From Elizabethkingia miricola (GTDB lineage Bacteria > Bacteroidota > Bacteroidia > Flavobacteriales > Weeksellaceae), in assembly GCF_001675285.1 (NCBI RefSeq), contig NZ_LSGQ01000028.1:180437-244436 (forward strand): 64,000 nucleotides of DNA. The letters run 5' to 3'. Numbering within the stretch: the first letter of the stretch is position 1; each line of letters opens with the position of its first letter. Of this stretch, positions 8,497 to 17,505 are shown piece by piece. Under the pieces are notes generated by a model that made no database searches, had not been told where the DNA came from, and saw nothing but the letters and a program-made list of their open reading frames with translations. The position numbers were made by a program, and so were the translations under genes.

Positions 8497-9675
8497 TTAT
8501 AGTAATTCAAAAACTGAGGCAGCTCCTTGTCCTGTACCTACACACATAGAAACTAAACCATATTTATTACCTCTTTTTCTCATTTCATCCAAAAGCTGTA
8601 CTGTCAGTTTTGTTCCTGTACAACCTAGCGGGTGTCCTAGTGCAATAGCACCTCCGTTTACATTAAGAATATCAGGGTTCAGTCCTAATTCTTTCTTAAT
8701 AGCCACAGACTGAGAAGCAAAAGCTTCATTAAGCTCTATCAAATCAATATCATTGAGAGAAAGTCCTGCCTGTTTCAACGCTTTAGGAATAGCATAAATA
8801 GGTCCTATCCCCATAATTCTTGGCGGAACTCCAGCGGCTGCATAAGATGCTAATCTCGCAATTGGAGTCAGATTGAATTCTTTCAGGAATTCTTCCGATA
8901 CTACCAAAACAAAAGCAGCCCCATCCGACATCTGTGAAGAGTTACCTGCAGTAACAGATCCTCCATTAGCAAAAACAGGTCTTAATTTTGCAAGACCTTC
9001 CAAAGAGGTATCTTTTCTTGGTCCCTCATCCACAGAGAAATCAAATTTCTTAGTCTGCGTTTTTTGGTTTTCATCCAGGAAAGTGTACTCTACAGGAACG
9101 GAAGCGATTTGATTTGCAAATCTGCCTTCAGCAATTGCTTTTAAAGCTTTCTGATGAGATTCGAATGCAAACTGATCTTGTTCTTCTCTGGAAATATTGT
9201 ATTCTTTTGCTACAGCTTCCGCAGTATAACCCATTCCCCAATAGTAATCAGGATGATCTTTTGCCATATGAGATTCCGGAACCGGCTTATATCCACCCAT
9301 AGGAATATAACTCATAGATTCAGTACCTCCGGCAATAATACAATCTGCCATACCAGTCTGGATTTTTGCCGATGCTAATGCAATAGCTTCAGATCCTGAT
9401 GCACAATATCTGTTTACGGTAACACCCGGTACTTTGTCTGTATTAAGTCCCATAAGGGAAATAAGACGCGCTACGTTAAGTCCTTGCTCTGCCTCCGGCA
9501 TTGCATTACCAACGATAAGGTCATCTATTCTGTCTTTATCTAATTGTGGGAAATCACCCACTAATTTTTCAATAACTGTCGCAGCCATTACATCTGGTCT
9601 TGTAAAGCGAAGTGAGCCCTTCGGAGCTTTACCAACTGCTGTTCTGTATCCTGCAACTATATATGCTTGTTTCAT
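8497..9675 (-). CDS. fadA: Acetyl-CoA acyltransferase (3-ketoacyl-CoA thiolase)
   Basis: 392 residues from the ATG at 9673-9675 (MKQAYIVAGYRTAVGK), the standard thiolase start; an in-frame ATG seven codons upstream is less likely. The nucleophilic Cys lies in VNRYCASGSEAIA, followed by NEAFASQ, GHPLGCTG and the second catalytic Cys in SMCVGTGQGAA. It cleaves 3-ketoacyl-CoA to acetyl-CoA and a shortened acyl-CoA. Its place between fadB and the acyl-CoA dehydrogenase, with short gaps, supports a beta-oxidation role rather than a biosynthetic one. Confidence 0.93.
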   Translation of the reverse strand: MKQAYIVAGYRTAVGKAPKGSLRFTRPDVMAATVIEKLVGDFPQLDKDRIDDLIVGNAMPEAEQGLNVARLISLMGLNTDKVPGVTVNRYCASGSEAIALASAKIQTGMADCIIAGGTESMSYIPMGGYKPVPESHMAKDHPDYYWGMGYTAEAVAKEYNISREEQDQFAFESHQKALKAIAEGRFANQIASVPVEYTFLDENQKTQTKKFDFSVDEGPRKDTSLEGLAKLRPVFANGGSVTAGNSSQMSDGAAFVLVVSEEFLKEFNLTPIARLASYAAAGVPPRIMGIGPIYAIPKALKQAGLSLNDIDLIELNEAFASQSVAIKKELGLNPDILNVNGGAIALGHPLGCTGTKLTVQLLDEMRKRGNKYGLVSMCVGTGQGAASVFELL

Positions 9676-9711
9676 ATTTTTTGGTATTGTGTACAAATTA
9701 ATTTCTAACTT

Positions 9712-12114
9712 CTAATTACGAAGAGGTTTTCCGTTTTGTAACATATACTGAATTCTTTCCAGAGTTTTTCTTTCACCACAAAGCGATAAGAAAGCTTCTC
9801 TTTCAAGATTCAGTAAGTATTGTTCGGATACATCTGTAGCTTCAGAAAGATTACCTCCGGCCATTACAAAACCTAGCTTATCAGCTATTTTTTTATCGTG
9901 TTCAGAAATATATCTTCCGGCAAGCATTTGGTCAGTTCCTACATAGAACATCCCCAAAGCATCCTGTCCAAGTACTTTTACTTTCTCTTTGATTGGTTGT
10001 GTATACCCTTGTTCAGCTAATTGTAAAGCAACTTGTTTTGCTTCAGCAATCTGACGGTTTTTATTTACAACAACGATGTCTTTGTGTTTCTGTAAAATAC
10101 CCATATCATAAGCTTCGTATGCAGAAGTTGCTACTTTAGCCATGGCGATATTCATAAAAGCATCACGCAATCTGTTTGTTTTTACATCATCCGCAATTAC
10201 TTCTTTCATTGTCCTTACAGTAAGTTCTTTGGAACCACCGCCTCCAGGGATTACACCAACACCAAACTCAACAAGTCCGATATAAGTTTCTGCCGCTGCA
10301 ACAACTCGGTCTGCATGCATCGTCATTTCGCATCCACCACCCAAAGTCATACCATGAGGTGCTACAACAACCGGAATAGAGGAGTAGCGAACTCTCATCA
10401 TAGATTGTTGGAAATAGTTAATAGCCATATTCAGATCATCCCAATCCTGGTCTACAGCCATCATAAGGATCATAGCAAGGTTAGCTCCAACCGAGAAGTT
10501 AGCAGCCTGGTTACCGATTACTAATCCATCGTATTCTTTTTCAGCTAAATCAATTGCTCTGTTTAACCCGTCTAATACTTCACCTCCAAGAGAGTTCATT
10601 TTAGAACGAATCTCAAAATTGATAATACCATTTCCAAGATCCTCAATTGCAGAACCGGAATTACTCCAAAGCGTTTTATTCTTTCTGATATTATCCAGGA
10701 TAATGAAGGCATCTTGTCCAGGAATATTAGCATACTGGTTAGCTTTCTCATTAAAGAAAGTTTTTTGTCCTTCTTCATTGATTTTATAGAAGCTTGTACC
10801 TTCAGCCATATTTTTCACCCAGTCAGATACTTCATATCCGGCTTCTTTAGCCAGTTCTATACCTTTCTGAACACCTACTGCATCCCAGATTTCGAAAGGA
10901 CCGTTTTCCCATCCGAATCCTGCGCGTAGAGCATCATCAATTTTATAAATTTCATCAGAAATTTCCGGAACTTTATTAGATGCATAAGCAAATAGGGCTC
11001 CCAGCATTTGTCTGTAGAATTCACCAGCCTTATCTTTTCCGCCAATCAGTACTTTGAAACGATCGATAGGACGGTCAATAGTTTTTGTTAACTCCAGAGT
11101 AGGGAAGCTTGCTTTTCCTTGTGGTTCGTATTGAAGAGTTTCAAGATTAAGGCCTAAGATTTCGGATTTACCATCAGCATTTTTCACTTTTTTAAAGAAA
11201 CCAGCATCGGTTTTAGATCCCAATAGCTTGTTGTCAATCATGTATTGTACAAAATCAGGTAGAACAAATTGATCTTTGAAAGTATCTGATTCTGCACCGC
11301 TGCCATAGATTCCGTTAGCTACGTGTACTAATGTATCCAGACCCACTACATCCGCAGTACGGAATGTTGCAGATTTTGGACGGCCGATAACCGGTCCTGT
11401 TAATTTATCAATTTCACCAACTGTTAAGCCAAGCTTTTTCACAGCGTGGAATAAATTCATAATACCAAAAGTACCAATTCTGTTGGCGATAAATGCTGGA
11501 GTATCTTTTGCTAAAACTGTAGTTTTACCTAAGAATTTAGCACCGTATTCCATATAGAAATTCACAATCTCAGGATCGGTTTCCGGAGTAGGAATAATTT
11601 CTAAAAGTGGTAAATATCTTACAGGATTAAAGAAGTGTGTTCCTGCGAAGTATTTTTTAAAATCATCACTTCTTCCTTCAATAAGGAAATGAATAGGAAT
11701 ACCAGAAGTATTAGAAGATACTAAAGTTCCCGGTTTTCTGTATTTCTCAATCTTTTCGTATACAGACTTCTTAATATCAAGGCGTTCTACAACAACCTCT
11801 ATAATCCAGTCAGTATTTTTTATTTTCTCTAAATCGTCATCGAAGTTTCCTGCAGTAATTCTGCTTACAAACTTTGGAGAATAGAGTAGTGCAGGACTTG
11901 CTTTAGGAAGTTTTTGTAAACTTTCGGAAGCAATTCTGTTACGAACCGCTTTGTCTTCTAATGTAAGACCTTTAGCTGTTTCCGCATCAGTAAGCTGGTT
12001 GGGTACAATATCCAGCAGCAACACTTCTACACCAATGTTGGCAAAATGTGCAGCAATACCGGACCCCATAATCCCAGAACCAAGAACGGTAACATGTTTT
12101 ATTCTTCTTTTCAT
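9712..12114 (-). CDS. fadB: 3-Hydroxyacyl-CoA dehydrogenase / enoyl-CoA hydratase fusion
   Basis: 800 residues. The NAD-binding Rossmann motif LGSGIMGSGIA is at residues 11-21, followed by the hydroxyacyl-CoA dehydrogenase catalytic region (AGTHFFNPVRYLPLLEIIPT) and its C-terminal domains. The last 300 residues form a crotonase-like hydratase domain with an oxyanion-hole region (FSVGANLAMI) and GMTLGGGCEMTMHAD. This dehydrogenase-first order is the reverse of E. coli FadB but is usual in Bacteroidota. It performs steps two and three of fatty-acid beta-oxidation. It follows the marR gene by 14 bp in the operon. Confidence 0.93.
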   Translation of the reverse strand: MKRRIKHVTVLGSGIMGSGIAAHFANIGVEVLLLDIVPNQLTDAETAKGLTLEDKAVRNRIASESLQKLPKASPALLYSPKFVSRITAGNFDDDLEKIKNTDWIIEVVVERLDIKKSVYEKIEKYRKPGTLVSSNTSGIPIHFLIEGRSDDFKKYFAGTHFFNPVRYLPLLEIIPTPETDPEIVNFYMEYGAKFLGKTTVLAKDTPAFIANRIGTFGIMNLFHAVKKLGLTVGEIDKLTGPVIGRPKSATFRTADVVGLDTLVHVANGIYGSGAESDTFKDQFVLPDFVQYMIDNKLLGSKTDAGFFKKVKNADGKSEILGLNLETLQYEPQGKASFPTLELTKTIDRPIDRFKVLIGGKDKAGEFYRQMLGALFAYASNKVPEISDEIYKIDDALRAGFGWENGPFEIWDAVGVQKGIELAKEAGYEVSDWVKNMAEGTSFYKINEEGQKTFFNEKANQYANIPGQDAFIILDNIRKNKTLWSNSGSAIEDLGNGIINFEIRSKMNSLGGEVLDGLNRAIDLAEKEYDGLVIGNQAANFSVGANLAMILMMAVDQDWDDLNMAINYFQQSMMRVRYSSIPVVVAPHGMTLGGGCEMTMHADRVVAAAETYIGLVEFGVGVIPGGGGSKELTVRTMKEVIADDVKTNRLRDAFMNIAMAKVATSAYEAYDMGILQKHKDIVVVNKNRQIAEAKQVALQLAEQGYTQPIKEKVKVLGQDALGMFYVGTDQMLAGRYISEHDKKIADKLGFVMAGGNLSEATDVSEQYLLNLEREAFLSLCGERKTLERIQYMLQNGKPLRN

Positions 12115-12128
12115 AAAGATTTGGAATT

Positions 12129-12578
12129 TTATTTCTTGTTATTTAAATCGTTTGCTATATTCAAAATATCACGCATTACTTCCTTGAAAGTTTCCAATTT
12201 TTCAGGGTTAATGGTTTCGATTACTCTTTTGTTGAAATTAACCACTACTTCTTTTGAAAGGTTCCTGGAATTAAGCCCTTTATCGGTAAGCTTTATTATA
12301 ACCTCCCTTTTATCTGTAGTTGTTTTTTCTTTGTAGATATAACCGTTGTCTTCAAGAAGTTTTATGATTCTTGTAAGTGATGTTGGCTCGATAGCCATCT
12401 TTGGTCCAAGGTTAGTGCTCCTTGTTCCTTCTTTAGGATCGATCTTTAAAAGTGTTAAAGCCTGAACAGCTGTTGAATCATATTCCTGAGCGCGCTCCGA
12501 GTACATTTTGGAAACGGCCAGCCAGGTCTGTTTCAGAACAAGATCAATGTTATCAACTCTTCCTTTGTTATTATCCAT
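12129..12578 (-). CDS. MarR-family transcriptional regulator of the fad operon
   Basis: 149 residues from the ATG at 12576-12578. I prefer this start to one at 12605 because a promoter -7 box (TAAATTTG, 12603-12610 on the minus strand) covers the upstream start and would leave it outside the transcript. The protein has a MarR-type winged helix: EPTSLTRIIKLLEDNGYI as recognition helix and TTDKREVIIKLTDKG as the wing. It is the first gene of the operon with fadB, fadA and an acyl-CoA dehydrogenase, so it is probably an acyl-CoA-responsive autoregulator. Its likely operators are the ATGCATGCAT palindromes just upstream and before etfB. Ligand and direction of control are inferred. Confidence 0.88.
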   Translation of the reverse strand: MDNNKGRVDNIDLVLKQTWLAVSKMYSERAQEYDSTAVQALTLLKIDPKEGTRSTNLGPKMAIEPTSLTRIIKLLEDNGYIYKEKTTTDKREVIIKLTDKGLNSRNLSKEVVVNFNKRVIETINPEKLETFKEVMRDILNIANDLNNKK

Positions 12579-12602
12579 ATCAATATTAAATTCTGGTCTT
12601 CT

Positions 12603-12633
12603 CAAATTTAATAATTATTATGCATGCATAATA
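12603..12633 (-). promoter_or_regulatory. fad operon promoter with overlapping palindromic operator
   Basis: On the minus strand, a -7 box TAAATTTG (12610-12603) lies just downstream of an 18-bp perfect palindrome TATTATGCATGCATAATA at 12616-12633. The palindrome occupies the spacer between -7 and -33, a position where a bound dimer would block RNA polymerase. The marR start codon is about 25 bp downstream of the box. Confidence 0.75.
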
Positions 12634-12696
12634 TCATAGGAAAGTTAATTTTTGTTAAAATATTCGAAACCAACACTTTAAAAACTATGAAAAGCA

Positions 12697-12720
12697 TAAT
12701 ACTATGCATGCATAATATTA
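12697..12720. promoter_or_regulatory. Second upstream palindromic operator
   Basis: A 24-bp palindrome with one mismatched pair, centred on TATGCATGCATA and with TAATA / TATTA arms. It lies about 80 bp upstream of the first operator and shares its core, so it is a likely second binding site for the same dimeric regulator. Confidence 0.65.
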
Positions 12721-12747
12721 ATTTAAAGCTTCCGAACTATCAGATTA

Positions 12748-13680
12748 TTAAAGGTTTCTGATTAATTGAACAATTTCTTCAAAGCTTTCAGCTTTTTTTT
12801 GAAATGTATCCGAAGAAATATCCCAAATACCATCCTGAAAGATAAAATTGAACTGGGAAAGGTCTTTTTTGAAGTTTTTTTGAAGCACTGAGAAGAGCAT
12901 TTCTTTCTGTAACTGAGGTGCTTCAATATGAGGAGTTACAAATGCTTTATTGAAATGAAAAAGGGCAGGAGCTGTCAGCTCCGGATGGGTGGACAGTATA
13001 TCCTCCGCAATACCAGAATATAATCCTCCTTCTTTAATATACCAGATCTTATCAGAAAATTCTTTTGCCAGTCTCCAATCATGAGAAGAGAACAGAATTG
13101 TTTTATGATATTCTTTTGCCAGCATACGAAGTGTGGTAAGAACAATAGTTTTGTTCTTCTCATCCAAATGCGTTGTAGGCTCATCAAGAATAATAACAGA
13201 GGTGTTTTGCACTAATGCACGACCAATAAAAGCTTTTTGCAGGTTCCCGTCCGACAGCTGCTGAAGAGGCATATCTGTATATTCCTGCAGTCCAATCTTA
13301 TTAATAATATCAACAACCTCTTCTTCATCTTTCTTGTTAAGAGAAAAATAATATGGGTAATGTATGTACTTTCCTAAACTTACCAAATCCTTTACTTTAA
13401 ATCCGTTTGGAATAGTTGCTTTGGAAAATACTACTGAAATCTTTTTAGCAATTTGTAGTGCAGACAAAGTATTTATTGACTTTTCAGCGAGTAGAATATC
13501 ACCGTTCAGCAATTTGTTTTCACCAAGGATACTTTTTATAAGCGTTGTTTTCCCCTGTCCGTTATTTCCCATCAATAGACAAACTTCTCCCAGCTTTAAC
13601 TCCGCACAGATATCTTTTACCAAAGCTTTCTGGTAACCAATATCAAGATGTTCTAATTTTAAAATAACTTCAGACTGCAC
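12748..13680 (-). CDS. ABC transporter ATP-binding protein (FecCD/BtuCD-type importer)
   Basis: 310 residues. Walker A is GNNGQGKT at residues 38-45, the signature is LSDGNLQKAFIGRAL (LSDGN in place of LSGGQ), and Walker B is VIILDEPTTHLDEKNK, with the switch His in LFSSHDWRLA. This is the FecE/BtuD/FhuC type that energises iron-siderophore, haem or B12 import. About 70 C-terminal residues extend beyond the core ATPase. The start overlaps the permease gene by 11 bp, so the two are translated together. No periplasmic binding protein gene is adjacent. Confidence 0.88.
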   Translation of the reverse strand: MQSEVILKLEHLDIGYQKALVKDICAELKLGEVCLLMGNNGQGKTTLIKSILGENKLLNGDILLAEKSINTLSALQIAKKISVVFSKATIPNGFKVKDLVSLGKYIHYPYYFSLNKKDEEEVVDIINKIGLQEYTDMPLQQLSDGNLQKAFIGRALVQNTSVIILDEPTTHLDEKNKTIVLTTLRMLAKEYHKTILFSSHDWRLAKEFSDKIWYIKEGGLYSGIAEDILSTHPELTAPALFHFNKAFVTPHIEAPQLQKEMLFSVLQKNFKKDLSQFNFIFQDGIWDISSDTFQKKAESFEEIVQLIRNL

Positions 13681-14650
13681 GACGGTTCATTTTAACAAGC
13701 ATGGTCAGAATAACAGGAACTCCAAACAAAGAAGATATAATATTAATAGGCCAATGAGCCAATTCCGAGATAATGGAAAACAACTCTAACAAACAGGCAC
13801 CAAATAATATATTGAGAATCCATTGCTGCCATAACTGCGCAGGATTCCATAGCATTCTGCAAAAATGAGGAACTACAATTCCGATAAACAGAACAGGTCC
13901 CAAAAATGCGGTAATACTTGCTGATAACAGAGAAGAGCAAATAATAACAAGGTATTTTAGTCTTTCCAGATTTACTCCAAAAGATTTAGCATAGCTTTCC
14001 CCCAGTGCATTTCCCATTAAAGGTTTTATTGATCTGAAACATAAAAACATTCCGACTGCGACCAAAGTACCTACAATAGCAATCTGAGAAAGTGTTACCT
14101 GATTGTTGGCACCAAATGACCATAAAACATAGCTCTTTAAAGATTCGCTTTGTGCATATACCTGCATAAGACTTACAATAGCACTGGCTAAGGCAGATAT
14201 AAGAAAACCAAAAATAATAAGGTAGGTTTTATCGGTAAAGGCTTTGGAATATGCCAGTAATATAAGCATTAACAAAAGACTGCCGGCAAATGCAGCCATA
14301 CTGATAAGGCCACTTTGCAAAACTTCTGGCAATGTAAAATCTTTAGTAAGAAAAATATAGCTGGCAACAGCCAGAGAAGCCACAGAGGTTATTCCTAAAA
14401 CTTCAGGCCCCGCCAATGGATTCTGAAAATACTCCTGCATAAGAAAGCCACTTGTAGGAATTGATATTCCTGCCAGAAATATTATAATAACTCTGTTAAT
14501 ACGTAACTGAGCTATTAATGAAGTGCTTTCATCAGAAGAAAAGAAATCAGTAAAATTCAAATCAGTAAAGCCTATATTCAGATTGATAAAGGCTAAGATA
14601 AAGAATAGGGCCAGAAGCCCTATACTTATATTTCTAAATTTCACTGACAT
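13670..14650 (-). CDS. FecCD-family ABC transporter permease
   Basis: 326 residues, nearly all hydrophobic, with eight to ten transmembrane segments as usual for FecCD/BtuC permeases. Family landmarks include the NPLAGPEVLGITS segment early on, SFGVNLERLKYL, and the C-terminal FLGPVLFIGIVVPHFCRM. It forms the membrane channel for import of ferric siderophore, haem or cobalamin and pairs with the ATPase gene that overlaps it. Its own start is 8 bp after the TlpA-like lipoprotein gene, so all three make one operon. Confidence 0.9.
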   Translation of the reverse strand: MSVKFRNISIGLLALFFILAFINLNIGFTDLNFTDFFSSDESTSLIAQLRINRVIIIFLAGISIPTSGFLMQEYFQNPLAGPEVLGITSVASLAVASYIFLTKDFTLPEVLQSGLISMAAFAGSLLLMLILLAYSKAFTDKTYLIIFGFLISALASAIVSLMQVYAQSESLKSYVLWSFGANNQVTLSQIAIVGTLVAVGMFLCFRSIKPLMGNALGESYAKSFGVNLERLKYLVIICSSLLSASITAFLGPVLFIGIVVPHFCRMLWNPAQLWQQWILNILFGACLLELFSIISELAHWPINIISSLFGVPVILTMLVKMNRRAV

Positions 14651-14658
14651 TCAGTCGG

Positions 14659-15225
14659 TTATTTAAACTCGTTAAGTTTACTCTGCATTTCCTCTTCGGA
14701 AAGTGTACCAACTTTCTCGAATACTTTATTTCCTTTAGACATTCTGGTAAATGGTATGGCACCACCATCCCATGTATTGGTATTGCTTTTAGCAAATCCA
14801 GGAGCTGCATTTACCATATCAAACAATACTATATTACTACTTAGTCCCTGGATATTTCCAAATTCTTTAACTTTAGTATTCCAATCTTCCGGCTGGTCTA
14901 CACTTACAAAAGTGAATTTAACTTTCTCACCTTTTAGTTTTTCCATTTCAGTTTTAAAATACGGAATCTCAATCATACAAGGTCCGCACCATGTTGCAAA
15001 GAAATTAGTAACATACAGTGTATCATTATCTTTAGTCTTTAAAAGCTCCGCTACTTTATCCTCTCCAAAGATCTGCAATGCTTTTCCGGAATCTTTAACT
15101 TCCCCTTCCGGATTCGGAACCATTTCAGTTCTGTCGTTATTTTTATTTCCTGTTACAGGGGAATCTGTTTTTTTACAAGCAACAATTGCTGACAGTATTG
15201 TAATCCCAAAGAATAGCTTTTTCAT
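14659..15225 (-). CDS. TlpA-like thioredoxin-fold lipoprotein
   Basis: 188 residues. The lipoprotein signal ends at Cys17 (LSAIVAC). The thioredoxin-fold domain carries the redox pair Cys80-Gly-Pro-Cys83 in FFATWCGPCMIEIP and a cis-Pro region GAIPFTRM. It should sit on the periplasmic side of a membrane and reduce or isomerise disulfides, as TlpA/ResA proteins do. It is the first gene of an operon with a FecCD permease and its ATPase. Whether it serves that transporter or cytochrome maturation is not shown by the sequence. Confidence 0.87.
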   Translation of the reverse strand: MKKLFFGITILSAIVACKKTDSPVTGNKNNDRTEMVPNPEGEVKDSGKALQIFGEDKVAELLKTKDNDTLYVTNFFATWCGPCMIEIPYFKTEMEKLKGEKVKFTFVSVDQPEDWNTKVKEFGNIQGLSSNIVLFDMVNAAPGFAKSNTNTWDGGAIPFTRMSKGNKVFEKVGTLSEEEMQSKLNEFK

Positions 15226-15236
15226 CTTTTTTTATA

Positions 15237-15244
15237 TATTTTTG
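15237..15244 (+). promoter_or_regulatory. Candidate -7 box directly before the PaaE-like reductase gene
   Basis: TATTTTTG fits the TAnnTTTG consensus and ends only 5 nt before the ATG at 15250. If real, the transcript would have almost no 5' leader. There is no convincing TTTG at the usual -33 distance, so confidence is low. Confidence 0.35.
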
Positions 15245-15249
15245 TGTTA

Positions 15250-16362
15250 ATGTTAGAAAACGTTACCATAAGAAACACAGTTCAATTTCATTGGCTAAAA
15301 ATAGTCAAAAAAAAGCGATTGACAAAAACGAGCTTTTCCCTGACCTTCGAAATTCCGGAACATTTAAAAGATATTTTCCGATATGAATCAGGACAATATT
15401 CTGCTATAAAACTAGGAAACAGACAAAATGATTATTCTTATACCTCGGCACCTTATGAAAATGAGCTAAGCTTTGGAATTAAATACAGTAGCGAAGAGAG
15501 CTTTGCATATCACCTTTATAAGAGTCTGGAATCTGGAGATGTTGTTGAAATTTCGGAACCACAAGGGCGTTTTACGATAAGATCCAGACCAAATGAGAAA
15601 AGAACTATTCTTTGTTTTGCTTCAGGAATAGGAATCACACCTATTCTTAGTCACATGAAGAACATTCTTCATAATGAAGTTAATACAAGATTATTCCTGT
15701 TTTATGGAAACAGAGATAAAGAAAATATTGCATTTATAGACGAACTGTCCGACTTGCAAACACAATATCCAGACAGATTTCATTCGTTTTTCTTTTTCTC
15801 CAGAGAAAAAGCTCAAAACCTGATGTTCCAAGGAAGGCTGGATGCAAAAAAGGTAAGTCTTATTATCAACCAAATTCTTGATCAGGATGAGGAAGATGAA
15901 GAATCTACAATATGGGACGCTACCGATGAAGTCCTTATCTGCGGTCCCGGCGAAATGATTAAATCTATTGCCAATGCCTGCTATCAGCATGGTATAAGAA
16001 AACAAAATATTCATTTTGAACTTTTTGATGAGTTTAATGAAGATATATATGAAATAGAGGAGGAATTACCTGTAGTAAAAGATATTGAAGTAAAATTCAC
16101 TCTTTTTGGTAAAAAATATGAACATCATATTCCCTCTAATGAAACCAGAATACTAAGCGCTCTTTTAGAAGCAGGATTTGACATCCCTTATTCCTGTAAA
16201 TCCGGATTATGCGGATCATGCAGATGTCATTTGGAAGAAGGAGAAGTTTATATGGTAGAAAATGAATATCTAACAGAAAAAGAAACAGATTCCGGTTTGA
16301 TTTTACCCTGCGTTGGTGTAGCTTTATCCAGAGAAATTAATTTAAACTTCGATAATATCTGA
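15250..16362 (+). CDS. PaaE-like NAD(P)H oxidoreductase with FAD and 2Fe-2S domains
   Basis: 370 residues from the ATG at 15250; an in-frame GTG two codons upstream is less likely. Residues about 10-110 are an FAD-binding barrel (YESGQYSAIKLGNRQNDYSYTSAP holds the RxYS-like FAD contact). Residues 115-250 are an NAD(P)-binding domain (CFASGIGITPILS, LICGPGEMI). Residues about 275-370 are a plant-type ferredoxin domain with Cys316, Cys321, Cys324 and Cys354 as cluster ligands. The order matches PaaE and related ring-hydroxylase reductases, which pass electrons from NAD(P)H to an oxygenase or desaturase. No partner oxygenase is nearby. Confidence 0.88.
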   Translation: MLENVTIRNTVQFHWLKIVKKKRLTKTSFSLTFEIPEHLKDIFRYESGQYSAIKLGNRQNDYSYTSAPYENELSFGIKYSSEESFAYHLYKSLESGDVVEISEPQGRFTIRSRPNEKRTILCFASGIGITPILSHMKNILHNEVNTRLFLFYGNRDKENIAFIDELSDLQTQYPDRFHSFFFFSREKAQNLMFQGRLDAKKVSLIINQILDQDEEDEESTIWDATDEVLICGPGEMIKSIANACYQHGIRKQNIHFELFDEFNEDIYEIEEELPVVKDIEVKFTLFGKKYEHHIPSNETRILSALLEAGFDIPYSCKSGLCGSCRCHLEEGEVYMVENEYLTEKETDSGLILPCVGVALSREINLNFDNI

Positions 16363-17006
16363 GAAGAAAGATTTACATATTAATAAAGGCGGTTATCCGC
16401 AGTTCAGAAATCCTTATTTTGCTAATGTTTTTAGCCAACATATGGGTTGTTGCGCTTACTGACGGGCGTACCTTTACAAAACTGAGCAAAGTTCCAGCCC
16501 AGAAGTGTGCTCTAGTACTTGGTACTTCCCCAAAAACTATCGGTGGCAGGGCAAATCCATACTTTATAACACGTATGGATGCTGTTACAGCTTTGTATAA
16601 TATCGGGAAAGTAAAACGTATTATTGTAAGCGGAGAAAAAAGTAAGAATTACGACGAGCCTAAAGCTATGAGAAACTATCTTATCTTTAATGGGGGGATA
16701 CCACAATCGGCAATTATTGAAGATCCTAAAGGTTTTAATACTCAGGCCAGTATTTTCAGATGTAAGTATATTTATCAGGAAAACAATGTTATCATTGTGT
16801 CTCAGGGATTCCATAATTTAAGAGCTTTATTTATGGCACGAAATGAAGGAATGAACGCCTATGCTTTTGATGCTCAGGATATAAATAGTAATGAGAGCTT
16901 TTACCGGAACCATGCACGTGAGTTTTTAGCACGTGTAAAAGCTGTCGTTCTTTATGTATTTAATATCTCTCCGGAGATTTCAGGAGAAAAGGTGAAAATA
17001 GATTAA
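16359..17006 (+). CDS. SanA/YdcF-like (DUF218) membrane-anchored protein, probable CTG start
   Basis: The DUF218 domain is clear: KCALVLGTSPKTIGG, VKRIIVSGEKSKNYDEP, IIEDPKGFNTQASIFR and IVSQGFHNLRALFMARN, the SanA pattern linked to envelope integrity. The first ATG (16425) or TTG (16419) would leave only half of the N-terminal membrane anchor. The frame stays open upstream and reads RRKIYILIKA... then ILILLMFLANIWVV, a full positive-inside anchor. The only reasonable start is CTG at 16359, whose CTGA overlaps the TGA stop of the preceding gene exactly as an ATGA junction would. I annotate 215 residues from there; the start is inferred. Confidence 0.8.
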   Translation: MRRKIYILIKAVIRSSEILILLMFLANIWVVALTDGRTFTKLSKVPAQKCALVLGTSPKTIGGRANPYFITRMDAVTALYNIGKVKRIIVSGEKSKNYDEPKAMRNYLIFNGGIPQSAIIEDPKGFNTQASIFRCKYIYQENNVIIVSQGFHNLRALFMARNEGMNAYAFDAQDINSNESFYRNHAREFLARVKAVVLYVFNISPEISGEKVKID

Positions 17007-17018
17007 TTTTCAAATAAT

Positions 17019-17333
17019 TTACTTTCCCTGATCTTTTAACATTTTCCTTAAAAAATCTATTTCTTCTTTCAAAGATTCAATATGCTTTTCATTTTCATTG
17101 GAAGCATTATAACCCTCATTTACAACATTAGTATTTTCTTCACCAAACAATAAAGCTACAGAAACACCTAATACTCTGGCAATTTTTTGAATTTTAGGAA
17201 CAGTAAGTCTGCTGTCCTGTTTTTCTAATCTCCCATAATTGCTTTGAGAAATATCGAGTTCATAAGCCATATATTCTTGTTTAATTCCTTTTTCTTCACG
17301 GATTCTTTTTATCCTAGATCCAACAATATTCAT
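17019..17333 (-). CDS. XRE-family helix-turn-helix regulator
   Basis: 104 residues. An N-terminal Cro/C1-type helix-turn-helix spans about residues 4-60 (IKRIREEKGIKQEYMAYELDISQSNYGRLEKQD). The C-terminal 35 residues (NENEKHIESLKEEIDFLRKMLKDQGK) look like a short coiled coil for dimerisation. It is transcribed away from the GG-leader peptide gene 170 bp to the right and converges on the SanA-like gene. A role in controlling the neighbouring peptide/GLPGLI genes is possible but only positional. Confidence 0.85.
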   Translation of the reverse strand: MNIVGSRIKRIREEKGIKQEYMAYELDISQSNYGRLEKQDSRLTVPKIQKIARVLGVSVALLFGEENTNVVNEGYNASNENEKHIESLKEEIDFLRKMLKDQGK

Positions 17334-17505
17334 ATTCTAGATACTTTTATGCATATTTTTAATTATTTTATTCAAATTAAAGTAATTTATACTAAAATAG
17401 ATATTTAATTTTAAACTACTTACAAAACTTAATTCATAAAAATGTTTATGTAAGTAGCGGAATCCGAAAAGCTTATAGAGTAGGAGAATCTATAATAATT
17501 TAAAA

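Noticed and set aside
9114..9378. Plus-strand ORFs inside fadA
   Set aside because: They overlap a strongly conserved thiolase on the opposite strand and lack any recognisable domain.
12579..12605. Longer N-terminus (MRRPEFNID) for the MarR regulator
   Set aside because: The -7 box TAAATTTG overlaps the upstream start codon, so the longer form could not be translated from this promoter.
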